In this document: one piece after another, positions 12,401-25,092 of the stretch | Position numbering within the stretch: the stretch's first letter is position 1 | How the letters are laid out: each line of letters starts with the position of its first letter | NCBI GenBank assembly: GCA_029204225.1 | Contig: CM055092.1 | Location: 26,372,122 to 26,436,121, forward strand | Reading direction: 5' to 3' | Length of the DNA: 64,000 nt | Source: Diphasiastrum complanatum | Taxonomy: Eukaryota > Streptophyta > Lycopodiopsida > Lycopodiales > Lycopodiaceae | Notes under the pieces: model-generated | What the model was told of the DNA's origin: nothing | What the model saw: the letters and a program-made list of their open reading frames with translations, nothing else | Databases searched by the model: none | Translations under genes and position numbers: made by a program

Positions 12401-15400
12401 ACATCGCACAAAAACACAGCTTGCTGTCCAGAGATGGAGTTTTACGAGGGAAAAGGTTCCAATAAAAAAGGGTTTGTTTCTAGCTTGAGTCTGAGCAATT
12501 TTGTTGGAACCCCCAGCAGGATTATTATGACCTGCTTTGAGTAGGTTTTCGGCAGTTTTTAAGCCATTTTCAGGAAAACCAGCCTCTTGTAGCCTCTCCA
12601 CGTCATTGTTTTTAGTTTTTTTTTAAACATTTCCCTCAATATGTGTTGTGGGAAATGATCGTTTCCTTGATGGGAAACGTGTTCCCAGGCTCGTTTCCCA
12701 GGTTTGGGCAAACGAGGCATGCTGGGAGATGTGCCATGTTTGACGGTTTAGGAAAGCAGCCTCCACATTTTTTGAATGGAGTAGGGTTTATTCCTTACCC
12801 TACATGAGGGAATTATTCACCTTCTAGATTACATAAAACATTCCCAATGTAGCATGCAGGTTCACGACTCCTCTCCATTTGTAGAGACTAAGAGTTAGAT
12901 CCTACTTATTTCACATAGACATACAAGCTAAAATCCAAATCATAACACTTTATAAGAAGAATCGTCATGCAGCGTGTCAATAATTTTAATCATATGCCTC
13001 ATCATCATCTACCTACCAAAGATGTAAGCAACAAATATTTTGATGAAGATGTTATGACCAGTCTCCATTCACCATAGCCATGAGCCTACATGTTCCAACC
13101 CTTTAGTGTCATCATCCGAGTAGGTAGAATGGTTGCCACAAGTTGTGCCCTTTCAAATATGATCTATTGCCACCTTAACACTAGTAGTAATAATCATGTA
13201 GAAAGTTGAGAACCTACTATAGAATTAACAATCTTGGCAATCATATAAGTGATGCTCTATCCTAGCAGAAAGTGAGGAAATCATGACTCCTTGTTCTGAT
13301 ATTTATAAGCATTCAATCTGCTGTAGTGGAGTTAAGTTAGTGCTTTAGTACCAAGGCTATGACTTTAAGTTGATCACTTGCAAATGAAATAACTCGCAAG
13401 GGAATGTGTGGGATTTGAGGAAGGGGGAAGAAGAATATAGACAATATGTTAACAGACTAGGAGTGTTAGTTAGAAGTAATTGATGATGGTCATACAACAG
13501 ACAAAGTCACTCGAAACCTATCGTATGAACCGAGAATGACATATGGAAATAGCTTGAAAGCTACATCTCGAGACAAAAAATTAGAGCAAGATTGCCTTCT
13601 AAAACGAACAATGTGTCTCTACATAGTGAAGCTCGCTAAATTGGAGCTGCATGAAAAGGCATGTAAGTTCATTATATTATCCTCAGAAAAATTAGCGCTG
13701 ATAAAAAACCACGAAAATTGTTGCCTAGAAAAAAAGTAAAGTATTGTGTAAGAGCCCTTGTATCACTACGGAGTCTAGATTGACAACATGATGATGTGAC
13801 CTCTATGTGTTTCTACATGTACCTTGTATATCATAGCCAAAGAATTATCTAACAATGTGCATATGATAATGGATGACATTCTAGTAAAGTCAATTAAGGT
13901 GGCGTATACACACATCAATATATGCATGCATGCAACATGCATGGACTAGTACTTGCACATGTAAACGGAAATTGAAGTAAGCATTTGAGTCTGCCGAGTT
14001 TGGAATAAAACCATTCTCGATTAGAAATGCATTGATCTTCTGAAAGCAGACTCTTGGTGACTGTTTCAGACCATACAGAGCCTTGTGGATTTTGCATGCT
14101 AGGTGCTCCTTGCCCCTGAGGTCGTATCCCTCTGGCTGCGACATATAGATCTCCTCTTGGATAGTCCCGTTGAGGAAGGCAGTCTGGACATCCATTTGGT
14201 GGACTTCGAGATCGGCTGTAGCTGCAAAGGAGAGTAGTAGACGAATCGAAGCATGCTTAACGACAGGGATGGAGGCTGTCTGGATCGGTTCGATCTTCCG
14301 GGTTGAACTTCGATCCTCTGATGTGGTTCGATTTGTCGAGGGTCTGTCTCTTGTGGAAGTAGTTTGCATAGGGCCACAAATGTCGCTATGTACAAGATCA
14401 AGCAAACCTTTGGAAGTATGAACTGAATTAGAAATAAAAGGACTTCTAGCATGCTTGCTGATAATACAACTTTCACATGGAGAAGTTGGTTTACTGACAG
14501 AAGGAAGATCTTGCACTAGATTTTGAGTCGACATTTGCTGAATACTATTGAAGTTTAGATGGCCTAATTTGAAATGCCAAAGCATATCAGTCGATTCAAA
14601 AGTGGATGAATGAAGAGCTTGACTATTTGTCAAATAGCAGTGACTAAGCTTGTAAAGATAGCCACATCGTCTATCGAAAGCTAAAACTTTCCTAGACGTA
14701 TCGAGTATTGTGCAGCCCTCTGTATCGAATTCAACCATTCGATCAAAATCAGTGATTTGGCTTATTGAAAGCAGATTCTTGGTAAGGTTGGGAACATGAA
14801 GAACGTTGGACAACAACTTTACATCACCTTTTTGAAACTCGAATTTGATTCCTTCACCTTTGATAGAATGAGATGAGTTGTCTCCAAGTTGTACAACTCT
14901 TGAATCAGTGAGTGGCTTGTAGCATTGGAACCAGTCTCGATGGTGAGTCATATGTTGAGTTGCTCCTGAGTTCAAGTACCAGGAGTCGATATCCTGATGT
15001 TTTCCAACCTTGGTCATAAAGGCAGCTTCATCTTCCTCATGTTGCTGGATCGAGTGATTGGTTGTAACAGTATTGGCTTGCTGTTGGAACTGCTTCTTCT
15101 TCTCGTTGTGGTACTTCAAAGTTCGGCAGTCCTTGATGAGATGACCAGTCCTCTTACAATATTTACAGAATAGCTTTTGTCTTTGCTGAAATGATGAAGG
15201 CTCTGAAGTTGATGCTTCATTTGGTACATGCTGCTGCATTTTGCTCTTCCTGTTAGGATAATCTGACTGTGTAGATCTCTTGGATCTGAACTTTTGATTT
15301 CTTTTGGAATATAGTGCTTGAGGATCCGATCCTGAGCCAAAGGAGGATGCAGCTCTTCTGATCTCCTCTTGTAGTAGCATCGAAAAATTGCTTCTCTTCG

Positions 15401-18400
15401 TGCTGCGCTTAGTGCTTTGCAGAGGGACATCATCCCTAATATCTCCCGTGCTGTTAAGGATACTAAGGCATCCATGAGTAAGCTTCCCCTACTTGAGCGC
15501 CAGATACATGACACTGTTGAGTGCACTGCCTGGATTCCTATTCTTGAACAACGGCTTCATGAGACGGTGGAACATGTACAGAAAGTACCTACTCTCGAGC
15601 AAGAAGTACGTGAGACCAAATCATGGGCTTCTACCCTGAGATCATCTACCACCTCTTCGTCTTCTGTAGCACCCTCCTTAGACACCACGGTACAAGGCGT
15701 CTTGGCAGAACAACAACGTCGGGATGACAAAAAGCTCAACTTAAGATTCCGAGGTCTTCCTACTGAGGGCACAGCACTGGACCAGGTTACCTCTTTGTTT
15801 ACTTCACGCAAGGGGCTCTCAGTTCCAGGTATCCACCAGTATGCTTGGCGCCTCTAGCATGAAACGAAGGTATTATTTGTCAAATTCAAAACTATGGACG
15901 ACCGGCAGACAATTCTTCGTGCGCGTCGTACTCTCCGAGGCTCTCAGATTTACCAAATACAATAGAATCTAATCAATTGTACAATATTACATTTTAATCT
16001 TACGTAGATTATATTTGATTTAGATGATGACCTTACTCACTGCCAATGGTTACAGCGTAAAACTATTATTCAGGAGGCAAGGACAAAACAACAGCGGGTG
16101 GTATTTACAAATGGCAACCCTCGCTTTTTCTCCAAGCGTCAATAGGAAGTTTGGGTACTCGGGCATGGGAGCAGCCCGATAGCCCCAGCTAGAATCACAT
16201 TCGGTTTTTGGAATTGCGGCAGCCTCTCCACCTCTTCTACAGTGGCTGACCTTGACACCTATCTATGTTCGGCTGATTTTCTACTTTTTGCAGAGACATA
16301 TGAGTCTTCCACACACCCACTTCCGTGGATTTCTGCTCCACGACCTATGCTACAGGGCAGGATACTTCGGGCCTCTGGTGGAGTTGCATGTTTGTACAGG
16401 TCGGTGTATACTCCTTCTATTTGGTTGTATACTACTTATGGCCGTTACTTGTCGCTTCAGATTACGGCATCCTTCTTGGGGCTGGATCAGGACTTGTTTG
16501 TTGCAGTGTGCTACTTTGCTCCCAACACTTCAGTGTTTATGGATTTGGGAGGTGATCCTTTTCAGGCCCTTTCTGACGGTGTTGCTAGACTCTCTCTACA
16601 GGGTTACATATTGCTTGCAGGGGACTTTTAACGCACGCACAACCGCTCGCCAAACTGAGTTCTATGCTGACACACTCTCTCTTCATCCGTTGGATACCTC
16701 TTATGCCCGTTATTCTCAGGACTCATCAGCCACAGTTACTCTTTGTGGGGAACAACTTCTGAGGTTGGCTCAAGCGGTCTCATTATCCTCAATGGTCTTC
16801 TTCAATGGCCATCCTCCTCTGCATATACTTGCCACCCATTTGGTGGCGGTCACAGAGTAGTGGACTATTTCATTGCATCTCTTGCTTTATTGCCCCGCCT
16901 GGCATCCTTCACCATCGGTACCCCCATCCTCGCTGATCACTCTCTGCTCTACCTCTCCTTCTCCCTAGTGCCAAGTCCGCCTTCTCCTCCACCTTCCCTC
17001 TTTGTTCGACCCACCCGCTATCGTATACCTCCTCATCAATCCCAGGCCTATGTTGCCCACATCTCTCGTCTTCTGGACCACTTTCCTTCCTCCTCTAATG
17101 TCACTACCCAAGCCTCCTTTTTAACACACGCCCTGACTACTGCCGCTCATGCCATTACACCCCCTCGCCGCTTCTCTTCTCATCGTCGTACCCATAATAA
17201 ATGGTATGACAACGACTGTTCTTTCTTCTAGAAATATGTCGAGTTCCTCAAATTCTCCAATTCTACACTGTCTTCTTCCGCAGAAAAGCAGCTTCGTTCC
17301 CTTCTCCGCAAAAAGAAAGTGGCCTACTTTTCTTCCCGTTCCTCCTACCTCCTTCGCTCCCTCCACTCTGCTTCCTCGGCTACTTTTTGGAAGATCTTTC
17401 TTCATAAGCCCCTATCCATTGCACCCATCCCTCTTCAATCTTGGGTCGACTATGCAACCAACCTATATACAACTGCTCACCCTTCCATCTCTCTTTCTTC
17501 TCGTCCTACCCACTGTGACCTCTTTTCTCCTGACATGGTTGAAGCCACCAGAACAATCGTACGTCTGACATTGACCTCCTTTCAGCCGAGTTCCTCAAAC
17601 CAATTGCCAAACTCGCCTCCCCTTTCCTGGCCCGCTGTTTCAACCGCTCTGTCGTTGATGGTTTCCCCATACCTTGGGCCACCAATCTCCTTCATCCCAT
17701 TCTTAAAGCAGGTGATGCCATGAATGTCCACAACTATCGCACTATTATGATTGGTCATACCATGGCCAAGTTGTACGCCACTATTCTCCAGAACTTCGTT
17801 ACGGCAGAGGCTGATTCTCGACTATTATATGCGACTGGCCAAGCTGGCTTCCGCCGGGGTTATAGCACTCTTGATCATGTCCTCACTCTACGTACTATCA
17901 TTGAGTAGGCAAAGCATATGGGCAAGAAGGTATTTGCTTGTTTCGTTGATCTCTCTAAGGCCTTTGATACTGTTCCCCGTCATCTTTTGATTAGCAGACT
18001 ACGTTAGCTTGGCTTTTCCGACTCTATTCTTGCGGCAATGGTTGCTCTGTATGAGAGAGTTCTAGCACGTATTCGGCTGCGTACAGATTTGTCTTCTCCC
18101 ATCCGTAGCATTGTTGGCGTCAAGCAAGGCTGTCCACTATCCCCTCCGCTCTTTGCACTTTATATTGATGATCTTGAGTGCCTCATTCGTGAAGAAGGTG
18201 GAGATGGTTGCCCGCTGGCTCATTTGCTCATCCCCATTCTGCTTTATGCTGATGACATTGTCCTGCTTTCTTCCTCACCAGAAGGGTTGCAGTGTCACTT
18301 ACAGGTCTTACATCGGTTTTGTGTTGCTTGGGGTCTCTGTTAACTTAAAAAAGATGAAGATCATGATTTTTAACACCAATCGACAAAGCCTTCACAATTA

Positions 18401-19889
18401 TCAATTCTTCTATGACGGTCAGGAAGTTGACATTGGTGCCTCTTATACTTACTTGGGAGTCCTGTTTACTGCGCCCCTTCTTGGTTTTTGCCAGGCTGCA
18501 TTTGCGCACATTTCCTCCGGTCTTTCAGCATTGGTCCAGTTCGAGCATGGTTGTACAATGAATCATATTTTTGATCCCGCGACTAGATGCCAGTTGTTTC
18601 ACACATGGGTGGTTCCAGCAGTGATGTATGCCTCCGAGATTTGGTTGCCAGGACTTTCTCTCCGGGACTGGGCAGGCATTTCCCGCATTCAGGACACTAT
18701 GTTGGGTCGCATGATACGTGCCAAGACTACCACCCCTCATGATATCCTATGTGCTGAGTTTGCTACTCCTCCGATCATCCTTGAGGGATTTTTCCGCCTC
18801 ATTCTTTTTCTTCAGCGGATTCAGGAGATTCGTGCATCTCACCTGGATAGGTACATAGTTTCTGCGGTTACTTCTTCACGTGTCCTAGCTGATTCCCATG
18901 CCAAGCTATCCTGGTACCAGCAGGCGTCTGATCTCTTACGACATCTAGGCATCTCTATCATGAATGTTCCTCGTGGTACACGTTCATATATCCGAGGCTA
19001 TTTATTTCGTCGATATATGCACCAGACTTGGAGCTCCCTTCCACCTTCCCGTATTTGACTGAGCTATTACCAGACACACTTCCTCTCTCTGGATCCTTCT
19101 GGTTTGCCATTGTTGCCGCTCTATCTCTCACAGCCCCTATCACATGGCCTGCGCTATCGTCTTGGGCAGTTGCGCATTTCCTCTCATCAGCTTGCTATTG
19201 AGGCCGGTCGTGCATGGGATATCCCCCGGGAGCGTCGTCTATGTCGCTTGTGCTCATTGCAGGAGGTGGAAGATGAAGCCCATTTCCTCCTCAAATGTCC
19301 GTTGTATTATGAGATACGGGGGAGGTATTGTTGTCTCTTTCGCGATGGCCCGCATACACTTCGCAGTTTTGTCTCCTATCCGGATGCTCGTTGCTTGGGA
19401 CTTCTTGTTCGTGAGATGCTTACTCTCCGTCAGTCTCATCTGCCTGTACCAGATCACCTGGGGTTAGACTCCTGGCAACTGCTTCTCACTGGCTTCTTTC
19501 GGACTCGAGCACATGCTGATGATTCCGATGATGAGATTCCTATCGCTGTGCCACCGCGGAAAAAGCCCAGATGTAGTCGGCACTCACCTCCATCGGGGCC
19601 CACTGTACGGTCCACTCAGCGAACACTTCACACTTACTTTCGCTGATATGTACTTATTCTCCACCTTGCCCGAGTTGTGGGCATTGGTACTTTTTCTGTA
19701 GTTCTTCTGTTATACCTGGCTCGGGTTGTGGGCTTATTTCACTTCTGCTTTGTTCTACTTTCATTCGTAGCTAGTTTATAGCATTTTACGGCCACGTCCT
19801 CCTATGGGTGATGCTCCCATTGTTGCTTGTACATATTTTCTTTTTGGTCTTATGCACCCATGGGTGCCCAAAAAACGTTAATAAAGCTT

Positions 19890-19941
<52 letters not shown>

Positions 19942-22900
19942 CGCTCTGCTGGTGCGCTGTCCGCCTGCTGGTGCGCTGCCCGCCCTGCTGGTGCGCTATC
20001 CCTCCCTCGCTACCCCTGCCCCTCTCTCTCTCTCTCGCCGCTCTGCTGGTGCGCTGCCCGCCTGCTGGTGCGCTGCCCGCCCTGCTGGTGCGCTGCCCGC
20101 CCTGCTAGCGCTGCTGCCCTCTCTCTCTCTTGCGCGCCCACCCGCCCTGCTGGCGCTGCTGTCCGCCCTGCTGGCGCTGCAGTGCTGACCTTCGCACCTG
20201 CCCTACGCTGCCCTGCGCTGGTCTGCGCTACTGCGCTGCTACGCCTGGCCGTTTGTCTACACTGTCCTCCATCTGCTTACCGCCTCCTATGGCACCTAAG
20301 AAAAAGGGGGGTGTTCTTACACCCCCCTCCCTGTTGGACACCCCCCCATCACCGGTAGTGATGGAGGAGCCGTCTTCGGTGACAGAAACTAGTGACATTC
20401 CTGTCAACATGGCTGCCATTGACTACACTCCTTCCAAACCTACCGAAAGTCTTTTTGCTTATGATCTTAGTTTTATCCGACAAGAAATTCTTGGACTTAA
20501 GAAACAACTACACCTCTTTGAAGCTGAAAATAGCAAGTTAGCTAAGGATCTTTTTGGTGTCACGGAACGTGTGGAGCAGCTTGAGCAAGAAAATATATAT
20601 CTTAAGCAACGAATTGCAGAAAAAAGTGCCTTGGAGGAGACTTCCAACAAGATCAATAGCTTGGAGAAACAAGTCGAGGAGACGAAAACGTGGGCAGCAC
20701 TCTTCAAACCGGATGATATGGGCAGCAAACTCTCATCACTTGCAAAACAGGTTGAAGAAACGACATCGATCCTTAAGCAAGGTAATCACTCTCAGATTTC
20801 ATCTTTTCCGAAGGAAAACGATTTGGAGACAGTTTTGGGTGAACAAGCCAGAAGGGCCAAAAAAGCCTTTAACATTAGAGTAAGAGGCATTGCCAATGGT
20901 GGAAAACCGTTGGAAGAAGCTACGGATTTGCTCATTTCCAAGTTATCTCATGTGGCTGATGGTTTTGATACTGCTTGGCGTAGTAAATTTGATGACAATG
21001 TTTTGTTTATCAAGTTCCGCTCGCTTTCACAACGCAATGCTGCCCTTCGGCTTAGGGCAAAGCTTAAAGGTACTTTCATTTATATGGATGATGACTTAAC
21101 AAATACTCAATGGTTGGCAAGAAAAAAGATTATCCTTGAAGCGAAAGAGAAAGGGCAAAGGGTTGTTTTTATTGACGGGAAACCGAGATTTTTCGACCTT
21201 CCACAATAGGAACTAGGGGCCCCCGGATATAGAAGCTACCCGAGATCCCCTACCAATTTGAGACTTGGCTTCTGGAATTGTAATGGTTTTTTATCTTCGT
21301 CATCAGCCGGAGACTTTGCTGATTTTATTAGAAAATGCGACATTTTGTTGTTGGCTGAAACTCATGAGTCCTTATATCATCCTCTTCCAAATATACAGGA
21401 GTACTCTTGGCATTCTGCTTTTCGTCCATTTGTTAGGGGAAAAACTTGTCGAGGATCTGGAGGAGTAGCTTGTTTATACAGAGACACCACAGTTCAGATG
21501 GTTAAACAAGATCCATACGCTCGCTATATTTGGTTACACATTATTGGCTCACTATTGGGATTACCTCAGGACATCTATATAGCTGTATGCTATTTTGCTC
21601 CACAGACCTCAGTGTTTGCTGAGTTTGGCGGGGACCCTTTTCAGGCTCTCTCAGATGATATTGCTATCTTTTCTCAGCAGGGTTCCATTTTACTAGCAGG
21701 TGATTTCAACGCCCGCACAAGCTCTAGACAAACCGAATTTCATGCAGCTACGGATCTTCTCAGGCTTTACCCTTTGGATATGGGGCTAGACCGGGTATCA
21801 CAGGATGCAGACACTCCAGCTACATCTTTCGGGGAGTAGTTGATCACTCTAGCAGAGACACACGCTCTTGCCATTTTGAATGGCCTCACACAGTGGCCTT
21901 CCTCATCAGCATATACATGCTATCCTCATGGTGGAGGACATAGTGTGGTCGACTACTTCATTGGATCACCTGCTTTGATCTCTCACATTTCTGATTTCTC
22001 CATTACACCCCCTACCATTTCCGATCACTCACTCTTACACATCTCACTTGGTCACATAACCTCTTCTTTGCAAGTTTCTTGCTCTCTTCCCACTCATAAA
22101 CGTATTCCTTTCACCCAATCTGGATTCACTAATTACACCACAATCTTATCCCAACTACTCGCTAACTTCCCGTTCATGGCACCAATTGACCAGCAAGCCA
22201 CTTTTCTCTCTACATCCCTCTTAGCTGCTGCCTCCTCATCCTTCCCCACCAAAACGACATCATCTCACAGAAGTGTTCACAACAGATGGTATGATGCAGA
22301 ATGCCGCTCTCTTCACAATCATGTGACATATGCCAGGTCACACTCCCCTGCCACACTCAAACAATGCCAGAAAGAATATCATAGAACCACCAGAACAAAG
22401 AAGATCAAGTACCTACAATCACTCTGCCAAAAAATGATCAACTCTTTAGATTCACCCTCCTCCTCTTTTTTCTGGAAACATTTCACCAGACACTCTTCAA
22501 CATTGGCCCCCATAGCCATCGAATCCTGGATCGAGTATGCCACGAAGTTATATACCACGGACTCTCCTCCTACCTCACTCTCACCGAGACCTGATCACTG
22601 CTCACTTTTCACCCCTGACATGGTTGAAAACGCCATTAAACATGCCAAACTAAATAAAGCCACTGACTATGACTCCTTAAGTGTAGACTTCCTAAAGCCC
22701 GTAGCACATCTCATCTCCCCTTACATTGCTCATGTTTTTAACACAGCTGTTACTTCTGGTTTTCCTACGGCTTGGTGTACTAATATCCTTCACCCCATCC
22801 TCAAGGCAGGTGATCCCATGAATGGAGGAAACTACCGCACCATTATGATTGGCCACACTCTGGCTAAGATATATGGCTCTATACTACAGACAGTCACTGG

Positions 22901-24998
22901 ATCTTTTGCTGAAACTGAGGGTTTACACGCTATGGGTCAAGCTGGTTTCAGACCGGGATATTCTACTTCAGACCAGATCTTCATTTTGAGATGCATTATT
23001 GAGGAGGCTCGACATCGGAAACAGAGAATTTACTGTTGCTTTGTGGATTTTCGCAAAGCTTTTGACTCTGTTCCACGACATCTTCTTTTCCAGAGACTGT
23101 CTTCACTTGGCTTTTCAGAGGATACTATTGCTGCGATCATTACTTTATATGAGCGAGTCTTGGCACGTTTCAGAGATGGTAGTGGCTGGTCCTCACAGAT
23201 ACATTCTACCATTGGGGTGAAGCAGGGTTGCCCCTTATCACCCACTCTTTTTGCACTATATATAGATGACCTCGAGCGGATTATTCGCGAGGAAGGTGGA
23301 GAGGGCTGTCCCCTAGCAGACATTATTATCCCCATTCTCTTGTACGCTGATGATGTGGTTCTCCTCTCATCCTCTGCAGCTGGTTTACAGAGTCACCTTT
23401 CTGCTTTACATCACTTTTGCCAGCGTTGGGGATTGACGGTTAACCTTAAGAAGACTAAGATTATGGTGTTTAACACCAACAGACAGCATATGAGAGATGT
23501 GATTTTCTATTATGACGGGCTACCGATTGAGATCGTGACCTCCTACACCTATTTGGGAGTTCTTTTCTCTGGTCCGCTACTCACTTTTCGACCAGCAGCC
23601 ACCGCCAGGCTCCGCAAGGGGCATACCGCTCTTGTGCATATGGAGAGATTTTGCTCTACTTATTATGTGCAGGATCCTGCTACCAGATGCCTACTATTTT
23701 CTGCTACTGTCTCCCCAGTTGTGCTATATTCGGCTGAGACTTGGTGCCCTGATTTATCACGCGATACATGGAGAGATCTTACTCGTATCCAGATTCTCAT
23801 GCTCAGTAGGATAATCCGGGCTAAGCCCTCAGTACCACATGATATCATACTAGCCGAGTTTGCTTCTCCTCCATTAGTTGTTGGTGCTATGTTTCAGATC
23901 ATCACCTTTCTTCACAGGGTATCAGATCTAGATACCTCCAGATACATTGTTGCTGCTCTCACTTCATCTTGTACCATTGCGGATCAGGGAGCCAAGCACT
24001 CTTGGTATCGCAGTGTCTCAGCCCTTCTTCAGACTTGGGGTTTATCCGCACTTGATCTTCCGAATGGAACCCATGCTTATATCAGACAGCAGATGTACCG
24101 GAGCTACATACGCACTATATGGTCACATCCTGATCCAGATAGGGTCAAGCTACATTATTATGGCACACATCTTTTACGGCTGGACGTTTCGGGCTTGCCT
24201 ATTCTTCCAGTTTATCTTACACAGACGCTATCTTTTGGTCTGAGATATCGTATAGGACAGCTTCGAGTCTCTTCTCATCAGCTTGCTATCGAGACAGGTA
24301 GATACGCAGACACTCCCAGATTGCAGCGGATATGTCAGCTTTGTTCTCTTCAGGAGGTGGAAGATGAGTTTCATTTCATCTTTCGCTGCCCAGTATACTA
24401 TGAGATTAGAGGACGATACCATTGTTTATACCGAGATATTCCCCTCACGTTGAGCTCCTTCCTCGAGTATCCAGACGCTAGATGTGTGGGTCTTCTTTTG
24501 AGAGAGATGTATATTTTACGAGCTTCACTTCTACCTACGCTCTCAGATATGGATTCCAGTCAGGCTCACATTACTCAGTTCTTCCAGAAGCGAGACAGAG
24601 TGGATATTTCGGTTGCGTATTTTGACGTCCCCGTCCGAAGATCGAAGACACAGAGAGTTTCGGCTCGATCCAGTGCTACTAGATCTTCATACGCCTCCCA
24701 CCAGCCTACATCACGACCCACTACTACCATCACTCATTACTTTCGGCTTGCTCGTAGCTAGTTTCCTCCGCAGAGCAGGTGGTTAAGCTCTTGCTTTGTA
24801 CCCTCACCAGCTGGTGGTCAAGCTTGGATACTTTTTCTCTTAGAGACAGAGAGATCGATATTTTAGTTTTAGTTTTACTGTCTTTTCATTGGTAAATAAG
24901 TCCTTATGCGGACAATGCTTCTCACATTTTGTACTCTCTTTTGTCTTATGTGCCCCTGGGCACCAAAAGACGTTAATAATAATTCTAATTCTAATTCT

Positions 24999-25092
<94 letters not shown>

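Larger units (their letters stand above)
15396..19894 (+). mobile_element. LINE-A (non-LTR retrotransposon), 5'-truncated and degenerate
   Basis: A partial ORF1, an endonuclease and RT ORF2 and a 3' UTR are present, with several frameshifts and stops. It ends with the hairpin GCACCCATGGGTGC, then CGTTAATAAAGCTTTCTTTC, then (CT)n. LINE-B follows directly. Its ORF2 is related to LINE-B throughout ([17 protein letters not shown]-type zinc finger). The left end is cut at the junction with copia-B. Confidence 0.9.
19940..25001 (+). mobile_element. LINE-B, apparently full-length non-LTR retrotransposon
   Basis: This is a 5-kb element. It has a GC-rich tandem-repeat 5' UTR, ORF1 (20289-21209), ORF2 in the same frame (to 24761) with one extra TAG at 21837-21839, and a 3' UTR with the hairpin GTGCCC-CT-GGGCAC (24950-24963). 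A short AATTCT array and an 88-bp (CT)n end it. It sits head to tail between LINE-A and LINE-C inside an MLH1 intron. ORF conservation makes it the youngest LINE in the window. Confidence 0.92.

Noticed and set aside
12242-12601. 119-codon minus-strand ORF with Gly-rich tract
   Set aside because: It depends on a C homopolymer; no domain and no neighbour support.
20130-20288. N-terminal extension of LINE-B ORF1 starting MRAHPPCW
   Set aside because: It lies in the GC-rich repeat leader; the MAPKKKGG start at 20289 gives a normal ORF1 length.
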